From Sunxiuqinia sp963677175 (GTDB lineage Bacteria; Bacteroidota; Bacteroidia; Bacteroidales; Prolixibacteraceae), in assembly GCA_963677175.2 (NCBI GenBank), contig CAXXES010000007.1, forward strand, positions 620,001-684,000: a stretch of 64,000 nucleotides of DNA, given 5' to 3'. This document shows, one piece after another, positions 55,228-63,333 of this stretch; the first letter of the stretch is position 1; each line of letters starts with the position of its first letter. The notes under the pieces were generated by a model. The model was not told the DNA's origin. It did no database searches and saw nothing but the letters and a program-made list of their open reading frames with translations. Made by a program: the position numbers and the translations under genes.

Positions 55228-55620
55228 TTATTTTGTTTGCTTTTGCGGCCCATCAATCGCCGGATACGCCGCCAACTGATCCAGCTCATAAATGCGTTCC
55301 ATCAGCACCCATTTTTCATTGGCGCTGGCCTCTTTATTAGTTACCTGAAAACGGGACACAAAAGCTTCCCATTCAGCTTGCCGTGGTTTTCCGGCCAATT
55401 CATTCATCGCTCGGTCGTGGTCAAAATCGGCAACCGTGTCCATAATCATGAACAAGCGATTTTCATGGATATAAATTTCCATATCCAAAATGCCAACTTC
55501 CTTCATTCCCTGCGCAATCTCGGGCCAGGTATTTCCGGGCGCGTGGACTTCCTTGTAGGCTTCAATCAACTCCGGATTATTCTCCAAAAGCAGCGTTTTG
55601 CAATAGCGTTTAAATTTCAT
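55228..55620 (-). CDS. Sugar mutarotase of the RhaM (DUF718) family, probably for L-fucose
   Basis: 130 aa from the ATG at 55620 (or one codon earlier at 55623); the frame extends much further but the extra residues are unlike the family and include an operator-like palindrome. Core motifs are FKRYCKTLLLENNPELIEAY, KEVHAPGNTWPEIAQGMKEV and LDMEIYIHENRLFMIMDT. It speeds anomer exchange so that the dehydrogenase gets its preferred form. First gene of the fucose catabolic operon, 4 bases before the reductase gene. Confidence 0.87.
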   Translation of the reverse strand: MKFKRYCKTLLLENNPELIEAYKEVHAPGNTWPEIAQGMKEVGILDMEIYIHENRLFMIMDTVADFDHDRAMNELAGKPRQAEWEAFVSRFQVTNKEASANEKWVLMERIYELDQLAAYPAIDGPQKQTK

Positions 55621-55641
55621 CATGCATTGGTTTATGCATGT
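55621..55641. promoter_or_regulatory. Inverted repeat over the mutarotase start
   Basis: CATGCATTGGTTTATGCATG pairs CATGCAT with ATGCATG around a 6-base loop, right at the start codon. It could be an RNA stem limiting translation or a regulator site. Confidence 0.3.
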
Positions 55642-55695
55642 AAATATCCAATAAAACAACCGCTTATTAAAAACAACATATCCAGCTATCTTCAT

Positions 55696-55719
55696 GCAAA
55701 GCTTTGCGGAAAGCTTTGC
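55696..55719. promoter_or_regulatory. LacI-type operator candidate
   Basis: The perfect palindrome GCAAAGCTTTGC at 55696 is followed after GGA by a second partial copy, AAGCTTTGC. It lies in the divergent gap between the fucose operon and the LacI gene, about 75 bases before the mutarotase start. The encoded LacI protein is the likely binder. Confidence 0.5.
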
Positions 55720-55782
55720 GGGGAAATAAAAATGTTCTAAAACACAAGATGAGTTGACCAAACTTCAACCGGAAGAAAAGAC

Positions 55783-55790
55783 TATTTTTG
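55783..55790 (+). promoter_or_regulatory. -7 promoter element of the lacI-family gene
   Basis: TATTTTTG matches TAnnTTTG, 18 bases before the ATG at 55808, implying a very short leader. Confidence 0.5.
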
Positions 55791-55807
55791 TGTGAAGAAA
55801 AGTAATC

Positions 55808-56839
55808 ATGGGCAACAGACACATCTCCCTGAAAGATTTGGCAAAGGAACTGAAGGTTTCCATCTCAACCGTTTCGCGGGCCTTAAAGGACCATCCGGAC
55901 ATCAGCCAGGAAATGAAAGAGAAAGTAAAGCAACTGGCTCTGGTCCGAAAATACAGTCCGAACCCACTGGCTATGGGTTTACTGAAGCAGGAAACCCGGA
56001 TGATCGGCGTGATTGTTCCCGATTTGGTGACTCATTTTTATGCGTCAATCATTGCCGGAATTGAAAGTTATGCGAAAGAAAAAGGTTACTTTATTTTACT
56101 CGCCAGTTCCAATGAATCGATTGAAAAAGAAAAAGAATCGATTGAAAACTTACTTAAAGCCCGGGTTGAAGGACTATTGATTTGCATGAGCCAAGAAACC
56201 AATGAAACCAGTCATTTCGAAAGCTTATTGGCACAAGATATTCCCTTGGTTTTCTTTGACCGGGTGTGCTTACAGAACCAAGTGTCGTCAGTGACGGCAG
56301 ATAACACCGAGGCTTCGAAAAAGATTACCCGGCATTTCTTTGAGCAGGGTTACCGGAGAATAGCCTTCATTTCGGGCCCGGAGCAGCTCAACATCTCGCG
56401 CGAACGGTTGGCCGGTTACCTCGCCGGACTGGAGTCCTGCCAATTGCCCGTTGATCCGGATTTGATTGAGCAATGCAATCTCAGTCATGAATCGGCCCGG
56501 CAGGCCATGAGCCGGCTACTCAACCTGCCAGCACCGCCGGATGCTGTATTTGGCATCAACGACACGGTGGCCTTTGCCGCCATGAAGGAAATCAAGCATC
56601 ACCAGCTTCAAATTCCAAACGATATTGGCTTGGTGGGTTTTACTGATGAGTTCCACTCCACGGTGGTTGATCCGCCGTTAACCTCCATCACTCATCCTAC
56701 TTTTGAAATGGGCATTGAAGCAGCCAAGCTCTTTTTCGAACAGATTTCATCCAACCAAAGCCCCAAAACAGTGACCCTAAAAACAAAGCTGGTCATCAGG
56801 GAATCGTCCAATAAGCAAGGCGGAGTTGGGCAAGTCTGA
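55808..56839 (+). CDS. LacI family transcriptional regulator
   Basis: 343 aa. The DNA-binding head ISLKDLAKELKVSISTVSRA followed by LKDHPDISQEMKEKV covers residues 4-42. The periplasmic-binding-like domain follows (MIGVIVPDLVTHFYASIIAG, FFDRVCLQNQVSSVTADN, RIAFISGPEQL, GLVGFTDEF, TSITHPTFEMGIEAAK). It is divergent from the fucose catabolic operon with a palindrome in the shared gap, so it probably represses that operon until L-fucose or a breakdown product binds. Confidence 0.92.
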   Translation: MGNRHISLKDLAKELKVSISTVSRALKDHPDISQEMKEKVKQLALVRKYSPNPLAMGLLKQETRMIGVIVPDLVTHFYASIIAGIESYAKEKGYFILLASSNESIEKEKESIENLLKARVEGLLICMSQETNETSHFESLLAQDIPLVFFDRVCLQNQVSSVTADNTEASKKITRHFFEQGYRRIAFISGPEQLNISRERLAGYLAGLESCQLPVDPDLIEQCNLSHESARQAMSRLLNLPAPPDAVFGINDTVAFAAMKEIKHHQLQIPNDIGLVGFTDEFHSTVVDPPLTSITHPTFEMGIEAAKLFFEQISSNQSPKTVTLKTKLVIRESSNKQGGVGQV

Positions 56840-57239
56840 CTGGATGAGGTGGATTTTAATTACGGGACCTGAATGCTTTCAGCCTCCAACTGATGATGTT
56901 CAAATATGGCTAAAAGTTTTGGGCTAAAGCCCCGGTGTTTTATGTTCCGTTCTGCCCTCCCGGATAAATCCGGGGGTTACTGATGCCGTCGCTGGCTTCC
57001 CATCGAAATAGTCCCGGGGTTACTGACGGCACTCCTGCCTCAGCTGAATTCGGGGATCGCTGATCGTTCGTTTTTGCCTTGGTCATAGCCGGGGGACTCA
57101 TAGATGGTGCTCATCATCCTTCTTCCGCTGACTGTGTATGTGTAGCACCATTCAGTAACCCGGCCCTGAAGGGCCGGGCCGTTGCGACAACTCAACATGG
57201 GCTTTAGCCCATCATTGAAAGGGTTTGCTTCTGCAAAAC
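56840..57239. repeat. Gene-free region with strong short palindromes
   Basis: Holds GGGCTAAAGCCC (56921), CCCGGATAAATCCGGG (56959), CCCGGCCCTGAAGGGCCGGG (57159) and GGGCTTTAGCCC (57199). Between them are loosely repeated segments containing GGGGTTACTGATG-like text about every 40-45 bases. No gene is seen. The first palindrome is followed by no clear T run, so it is not an obvious terminator of the LacI gene. Confidence 0.7.
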
Positions 57240-57653
57240 GCTCCGGGGAGGCTCACCTTGCGTTGTGGACAGCAAAAACTCCGTCGGGGAGGGGAAAAAT
57301 TGCTCAGGGACGGCTCATCTTCCGCTGTGACAGGAAGATTTTCCACAGGGACTGGGCATTTCCCATTGTGGAGGAGAGATTTGGCTCAGGGACGGCTCAT
57401 TTTCCGTTGTGGCGCTGAAATTTTCCGTTGGGGACGATTTTTCTTCATTGTGAGCTTAAAAAATCGCGTTGTGGCGGCAATCTTTTCGTTGGGAAGTCAA
57501 AAATTTCGCGCTGTGGCGGCTTTTTTCCCGATGTGAGCTCGAAAAATCACGCAGGGGAAGCATTTTTTCCGTTGTGAGCTAAAAAAAACAGCTTGAGGTG
57601 ACGTTTTTCTTCGTTGGGGGAGGGTGAAAAGCCACCGGGGAGGGTCATACCTG
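57240..57653. repeat. Array C: about 20 degenerate units of 20-21 bases
   Basis: Unit starts include 57240, 57261, 57282, 57303, 57323, 57344, 57364, 57385, 57405, 57426, 57446, 57467 and 57487, continuing to 57633. Lengths are 20 or 21 with one 22. The core is CGTTGTGGMGG, often alternating with CTCAGGGACGG, followed by an A/T-rich half. Because lengths are not multiples of three the array cannot be one reading frame. It lies in the convergent gap between the LacI gene and the second susD. Confidence 0.85.
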
Positions 57654-57806
57654 CCCGGGGCCGCTAAAATCAGGGGGTTCAGAAAAATCAAACCCAATAG
57701 GGCAATGACTTAGGAAACAAATAGGAACATCTAAATCTCAGATGCCGTCGATCTTATTACAGCAGCTATTGCCCAAGCACAAATGGCTGATGGAACTTTG
57801 GCAGCC

Positions 57807-57851
57807 ACAAAAAATAACTTCCCATCCCCCTAATGGCAGGATGAGAAGTTA
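57807..57851 (-). terminator. Terminator of the second susCD operon
   Basis: On the minus strand TAACTTCTCATCC pairs with GGATGGGAAGTTA (one mismatch) followed by TTTTTTG. It starts about 32 bases after the SusD stop. Its presence suggests no enzyme genes follow this susD in the operon. Confidence 0.85.
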
Positions 57852-57883
57852 GTGATATCAATCAATGCAAATAAAACCGATGG

Positions 57884-59830
57884 TTAATACCCGGGGTTTT
57901 GATAGGCATCTTTCTCTGCGTCGGTCATTTCCATGCCATCAAGCTGGCCTTGCGGAATGGGGCGCAGGTAAAGATATGGTTCAATGGTGCGAGTTACTGT
58001 TAATACCGTATGGTCTGTTTTCCCGGTTCCGCAAATTTGGTAGGTAGAAGAAAGTTCTGCCCATTTCTGCGTACGTACCAAATCGTACCAGCGATAACCT
58101 TCACCAAAATATTCACGTGAACGTTCCGCCAAAATATAGTTAATGTCTATAGTTGCCGGCGTGGCAGCAGTCATATCAGCGCTATTGTCTTCAACTTTTT
58201 CGACTTGACCATTGTTATCAAAACTCCATTTTCCGGCACGGGCACGAATAACATTAATTAATTCCCTGGCACTTCTGCCGCCTTGCGTAGTTGCTCCTTT
58301 CACAGCAGCTTCAGCAGCTATAAAGTAAAGTTCTGAGAATTTAAGAATATTGTAAGGACGGGTAGTTCCTGCATTCGGTGATCCCAGGCCTGTTCCGTTG
58401 TCAGTGCGGTAGGTGCCAAGTTTCCAAAGTCCCGGATATACAATCCTGCTAATAGCATTTGGTCCTATCACATAATCGGATCTTCCGGGTAATGAACCTG
58501 CACCGATATTACTATAGGTCGTATTTGAATAATCAATAGCAGTTGTTGGATCTTCGTCCAGGAACGTCAATATTGGCTCACCCGGGTAAACCTTCATATC
58601 GTTTGCGTTATACACAAACTCATTGGTAAGGCCACCTTTAGTCCAGTTACCACGGTAAACGGTTGCAAAAGTACCATCGTATCGCGAATCATTCGTTTTG
58701 TCAGCAAAGGTGTTGTTGATTGCTCCAATAGTCGGAGCCATACGAACCCATGGACGTCCCAAAAATTGGTCTGCTTCGCGCATAACCGGATTTATATAAG
58801 TTGTTCTGGCCATATCCGTTGCACTTTTGATATCAATATAGTTCCATGTCATCATCCAAACTGCAGTGTTATCCATATCGCCACTGGCATACGTAAGACT
58901 GCCTCCATTATAATATTCACTTGTCTCGGTGTGGTCAGCGTAAAGTATTATTTCGCTGTTGCGGTCGTTTGACCCAACGCTAACGTCATAGAATGTTGAT
59001 TGCAAACCAAACGAACCTGGGTTATCAATAGCCTCCATTGCAACATCATAAGCCTGCTGGAAATACCAGGCAGCATCATGTCCGTCAGGATCGGTTCTGT
59101 CACTCAAGGGATAAGTAGGAATACTATTGGGGTTTTCGAGCCACCATCCATAGGTTAGGTAAGCCTTTGCCAAAGTTAAGCGTGCAGCCGTTTTTGTTGC
59201 CGCTCCGGTTAGACGTCCGGTTTCCGGCAAATCATTTATAGCTGTCAATAAATCCGGGAAAATTGCGATAGTATATACTTCAGGGACGGTATTTCGAATG
59301 GAAGTTCGATTGGTTGAGGTATTAAATTTCAGAATCCCTGCGCCCAAATCCAGTGGCACACCTCCAAAGGTTTGTACCAATAAAAAATAGTCGAATGCCC
59401 GGAAAAACCTCGCTTCTGATATCAACGCATCCGAAATTGTACCTACTTCTGCAGCATTTTCAATAATACCACTGGCAGTGTTGATATAAGGAAATGTTGC
59501 GCCCCAAAGTCCACTGGCATCACTGGCGTTGCCATCAAGCGTCCCCTCTCCTGAAAGATCCATGATCTTGAAGAGACCAGTTCCCCCACTAGCGCCCCAG
59601 GTTACTTCATCTGTACCGTTGAGACCATGACTAAAGAAGCCGTTTTGACCATATATGAGGCGAAGATGAGCATACAATGCTGTTAATCCGCCATTTACAC
59701 CTGCTTCGGTTTTGAAATATTCGGGTGTATAAATACTGCGTGGAGTTTCGTCCAAAATATCAGAGCAAGACAACAGAAACACAGTCATAAGGGCTGTTCC
59801 GATTATACTTTTTATATGTATCTTTTTCAT
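57884..59830 (-). CDS. SusD/RagB family lipoprotein of PUL 2
   Basis: 648 aa, larger than the first SusD. The lipobox Cys is near residue 22 (VFLLSCSDI), followed by LDETPRSIYTPEYFKTEAGV. The C-terminal family region ILKFSELYFIAAEAAVKGAT and REYFGEGYRWYDLVRTQKWA is clear. It lies 10 bases after its susC and is closed by a terminator, so this operon may hold only susCD. The substrate cannot be read. Confidence 0.92.
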   Translation of the reverse strand: MKKIHIKSIIGTALMTVFLLSCSDILDETPRSIYTPEYFKTEAGVNGGLTALYAHLRLIYGQNGFFSHGLNGTDEVTWGASGGTGLFKIMDLSGEGTLDGNASDASGLWGATFPYINTASGIIENAAEVGTISDALISEARFFRAFDYFLLVQTFGGVPLDLGAGILKFNTSTNRTSIRNTVPEVYTIAIFPDLLTAINDLPETGRLTGAATKTAARLTLAKAYLTYGWWLENPNSIPTYPLSDRTDPDGHDAAWYFQQAYDVAMEAIDNPGSFGLQSTFYDVSVGSNDRNSEIILYADHTETSEYYNGGSLTYASGDMDNTAVWMMTWNYIDIKSATDMARTTYINPVMREADQFLGRPWVRMAPTIGAINNTFADKTNDSRYDGTFATVYRGNWTKGGLTNEFVYNANDMKVYPGEPILTFLDEDPTTAIDYSNTTYSNIGAGSLPGRSDYVIGPNAISRIVYPGLWKLGTYRTDNGTGLGSPNAGTTRPYNILKFSELYFIAAEAAVKGATTQGGRSARELINVIRARAGKWSFDNNGQVEKVEDNSADMTAATPATIDINYILAERSREYFGEGYRWYDLVRTQKWAELSSTYQICGTGKTDHTVLTVTRTIEPYLYLRPIPQGQLDGMEMTDAEKDAYQNPGY

Positions 59831-59840
59831 AATTACCTTT

Positions 59841-62800
59841 CTAAAATGTTAAATTAATACCAATCAAATAGTTACGGGTTGAAGGTGTGTTAGTGCCTAT
59901 CGTCAGAATACGTCTCAATTTTTCTGAATATGATACTGCTGCATTTTCATTACCATAAGAATTGGTTTCAGGATCCATACCTGATTCTTTGTGGTATGGA
60001 GAGAATATCACAAACGGGTTTTGCACGGTACAGTAAATGCGTAGTTTATCAATACCAGCTCTTTTAACCCAGTTATTATGTTCGAAATTATACCCAAGTG
60101 TAATGGTACGCACTTTCAGATACGATGCGTCGAAGTACCCCAGGGTGCTGCCATACTTTGGATTATCGCCGCCAACTCCACCAGGTTTTGGATACTTGGC
60201 TCCAGTGTTGTCTGCTGTCCAGTAATCCACTTTTACGTTCCCCCTGCGTCCACTCAACATATTAAGATAACCAGCAGAACCATAAAGGGTGCTGTTGAGG
60301 ATTCCGCCGCTTTTAAAAGAGCCAACAATACCCAGGTCAAATTCTTTATAAGCTAAACGGGTATTGAAACCACCCTGAAAATCAGGATCCATCTCGATAA
60401 TCTGCCGATCGTCAGCGCCAATTGCCCTTGTTGGAGAACCATCATCATTGTAATCGCCTGTATATTTCACCTTAATCATACCTGCATTTCCTCCAGGTTC
60501 CAGGATATCCCGATACTGATCATCCTCTTGCCAGAGTCCTACTTTCTCATAATCATAAACTACATTAATCGAACGGCCTACAAACCACCAGTTATCTTCG
60601 TCTTTATCCTGTCCGGAAGCAAGCGCTACCAACTTGTTTTTGTTGGTATAAATGTTGACGCCAGCTTCCCAAGTCCAGCCATTGACATCGTCCAATATCA
60701 CACCGTTAAGCGAAAATTCCAGGCCTTTGTTTTGCATTTCCCCAATGTTGGACATATAGCTGCTTACACCCGATGTGCTGGGCATATTAACACTCAACAG
60801 AATATCTTTTGTATTTGTCACATAATATTCCATTGTACCCGACAGACGATTCTTCAGGAGGGAAAAGTCCAGACCGAAATTCCAGGTTTCAGAGTACTCC
60901 CACCCTAAATTGTCGTTAGGCAGGCTGGTTACGTATTTCCCCACGGAGTAAGTATTATCGCCAAAGTTGTAGGGGCGGGTACTTAAACTTCCAAGCGTAG
61001 CATAGGGATCAACAGCCTGGTTGGAGGTTTCTCCATAACCCACGCGCAGCTTCAACATATTTATCGGGGAGATATTCTGCATAAACGATTCGTTTGTGAC
61101 GTTCCATCCAACCGATACGGCAGGGTAGGAATGCCACTTGTGTCCCTCAGCCAGCCTTGAAGAGGCATCGGAGCGAAAGGTAGCGCTCAGCATATACTTG
61201 TTGTCGTATGAATACATGGCCCGTCCCATCCATGACATGAGTCCGCTCTCATAATAATCCTGGTCATCCGGATTAATCGTAATATCGCCTTCGGCTCGCC
61301 CCAGATTGTAGTATTGAAAAGCATCGGAGGGAATATCTGTTGCCGAAATGTATGAGCTGTTATATTTGGTCTGTTCCGCAGAGTATAAGGCTACCACATT
61401 CACATTATGCTTATCAGCGAAAGCACGGTCGTATGTCAGCAGGTTTTCAATCGCCCAGTTGGTAGTATGCGAATTGCCGATAGAAGCGGTTGATACATTA
61501 TCAACACTAGAACTGAATACGCCTTCTCCCGTATAGCTGCCACTGTTACTCGTACGGAAGTTTGCACCAACGTTAATGCGATACTTTAAGCCCTCTACTC
61601 CGGGAATTTTCACCTCGCCGTATAGGGTATTATAGGAACCATATACTTTAGTTTGATCTACCCATTTATCACCTAAATTTTCTATGGTTTCTTTTGTATA
61701 TACCCAATGTTCATCCAGCGGCATCTTAACAGTTCTTTTCAACGTGCCATCATCGTTATAGGGGTTGGCAATAGGCGAGGTACTTAAGGTGGTGTACATC
61801 CCCAGATTGTTACCATTATTAATGGAATAGTTGTTGTTTGTGATGAAACCAATACGGACGTAATTGCCAATTTCCTGTTCAAGGGAACCTCTCATCGTAA
61901 AACGGCTGTAATCTTGCCCCGGCAATACTGCTTCATCCATATAATAACCCACTCCAAAGCTATAATTGCCTTTATCGGTACCACCCGAAACGCTCACATC
62001 ATGGCTTGTTAACATACCGGTTCTATAAAGCAGGTCTTGCCAATCAGTATTTACATCATCGGATTCATCCAGCGCATTAGTGTACTGACCGGCGGCTGCA
62101 CGGAGTTCAACCAATTCTTGCCCGTTCATCATGGGGTATTTGGCAAAAACACTTTTTATACCTTGATACCCGCTGTAGGCAAACTGTGCTTTTTGTCCTT
62201 TTTTACCTCTGTTGGTAGTAATTAAAATAACACCGTTAGCACCGCGTGAACCGTAAATGGCAGTTGCCGAAGCATCTTTCAGTATATCCATGCTCTTGAT
62301 ATCGTTAGGATTGATATCGCTGATTGATCCTGCAAAGGGAATACCGTCAAGCACGATCAGCGGGTCGTTACTGGCATTCAGAGAACGCGTGCCGCGAATA
62401 CGGATTTGCATGGAAGCACCTGGCTTAGTTGAGGTTTGCGACATTTCGACTCCTGCGATACGTCCTTGTAAAGCCTGAGTGACATTTGACGATGGCATTT
62501 CTCGCAACTCACTTCCCCCAATTGAAGCAACCGAGCCGGTTACAGCTTCTCTGCGTTGGACACCGTATCCTACAACCACAACTTCTCCAATATCGGATAT
62601 TTTGGATTCAAGAATTACACTAATTACAGACTGGCCTGCAACAGCTACTTCCTGGCTCTCCATTCCAACAAACGAGAATACCAATATCCCGTCTCCCGGA
62701 ATATTTGAAAGCGAATAACCTCCATCAAAGTTTGTAATGGCTCCATTCGTTGTACCTTTTACAACTACCGTGACGCCGGGTAAAGATTCTCCGCTGGCAT

Positions 62801-63227
62801 CGGTAACCGTTCCTGAAACCGTTTGCTGCTGCTGAATCCGCTCGTCAAAGGACCATCTCATGTCGTTCTTTGAAATAATCACTGATTTGTCGACAATCTT
62901 GTAGGTTACATCTATTGATTCGAGAAGTTGATTCAGCACTTCTTCCACGCTGGCATCGGTAACCTTTACATCCACTTTTTGGTTAACATCAAAGTCATCG
63001 TTGCTGTAAAAAAACTGAAAATCGCTCCGTGCTTTAATTTCACTAATGACGTCTTTGATTGCCACATTCGTATAATTCATGTTAAACTTACTCTGTTGCG
63101 AGTAAGTGTTGCCCGTTACACCCAGAATGCTGATCAAGAATAGTAAGACTGTTAGTTTCATACTTAACAAAAGCTTAGGCATTAGATACCTCTTCCGCTC
63201 AGGCGGATAAATCTGATTTTTTTTCAT
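59841..63227 (-). CDS. SusC/RagA TonB-dependent transporter with STN domain, PUL 2
   Basis: 1128 aa. STN domain (VISEIKARSDFQFFYSNDDF), regulatory-like domain (VSGTVTDASGESLPGVTVVV), plug (ALQGRIAGVEMSQTSTKPGA; ATAIYGSRGANGVILITTNR) and barrel ending IGINLTF. The long N-terminus before the signal (MKKNQIYPPERKRYLMPK) is like that of the other SusC. STN plus the FecR gene 101 bases upstream indicates ECF-sigma control; that sigma gene is beyond the window. Confidence 0.95.
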   Translation of the reverse strand: MKKNQIYPPERKRYLMPKLLLSMKLTVLLFLISILGVTGNTYSQQSKFNMNYTNVAIKDVISEIKARSDFQFFYSNDDFDVNQKVDVKVTDASVEEVLNQLLESIDVTYKIVDKSVIISKNDMRWSFDERIQQQQTVSGTVTDASGESLPGVTVVVKGTTNGAITNFDGGYSLSNIPGDGILVFSFVGMESQEVAVAGQSVISVILESKISDIGEVVVVGYGVQRREAVTGSVASIGGSELREMPSSNVTQALQGRIAGVEMSQTSTKPGASMQIRIRGTRSLNASNDPLIVLDGIPFAGSISDINPNDIKSMDILKDASATAIYGSRGANGVILITTNRGKKGQKAQFAYSGYQGIKSVFAKYPMMNGQELVELRAAAGQYTNALDESDDVNTDWQDLLYRTGMLTSHDVSVSGGTDKGNYSFGVGYYMDEAVLPGQDYSRFTMRGSLEQEIGNYVRIGFITNNNYSINNGNNLGMYTTLSTSPIANPYNDDGTLKRTVKMPLDEHWVYTKETIENLGDKWVDQTKVYGSYNTLYGEVKIPGVEGLKYRINVGANFRTSNSGSYTGEGVFSSSVDNVSTASIGNSHTTNWAIENLLTYDRAFADKHNVNVVALYSAEQTKYNSSYISATDIPSDAFQYYNLGRAEGDITINPDDQDYYESGLMSWMGRAMYSYDNKYMLSATFRSDASSRLAEGHKWHSYPAVSVGWNVTNESFMQNISPINMLKLRVGYGETSNQAVDPYATLGSLSTRPYNFGDNTYSVGKYVTSLPNDNLGWEYSETWNFGLDFSLLKNRLSGTMEYYVTNTKDILLSVNMPSTSGVSSYMSNIGEMQNKGLEFSLNGVILDDVNGWTWEAGVNIYTNKNKLVALASGQDKDEDNWWFVGRSINVVYDYEKVGLWQEDDQYRDILEPGGNAGMIKVKYTGDYNDDGSPTRAIGADDRQIIEMDPDFQGGFNTRLAYKEFDLGIVGSFKSGGILNSTLYGSAGYLNMLSGRRGNVKVDYWTADNTGAKYPKPGGVGGDNPKYGSTLGYFDASYLKVRTITLGYNFEHNNWVKRAGIDKLRIYCTVQNPFVIFSPYHKESGMDPETNSYGNENAAVSYSEKLRRILTIGTNTPSTRNYLIGINLTF

Positions 63228-63237
63228 AGTTTTGTAT

Positions 63238-63333
63238 TTGAGTGTTAAACTTACTAATACCCGTTCTACTAAAACTGGTATTAGATTATTTTAGGGTCGG
63301 ATCTGTGGCCAACATGATCCGGCCTTATTTATT
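63238..63333 (+). ncRNA. Candidate antisense RNA between fecR and susC (PUL 2)
   Basis: A perfect -7 element TAGTTTTG lies at 63227-63234 on the plus strand, and a hairpin at 63295-63324 (GGTCGGATC / GATCCGGCC, one G-U pair) ends with TTATTTATT. The predicted transcript is about 95 bases, antisense to the susC leader. The layout is the same as at 50366-50447. Known DonS-type PUL RNAs lie in this position; here it is prediction only. Confidence 0.4.

Noticed and set aside
54183..55289. N-terminal extension of the aldo/keto reductase to 55289
   Set aside because: It would overlap the mutarotase coding end, and the extra residues are unlike the family; ATG at 55223 gives the standard start.
57182..57697. 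Short frames in the gap before the second susD
   Set aside because: They are produced by array C and the palindromes, and none has recognisable protein content.
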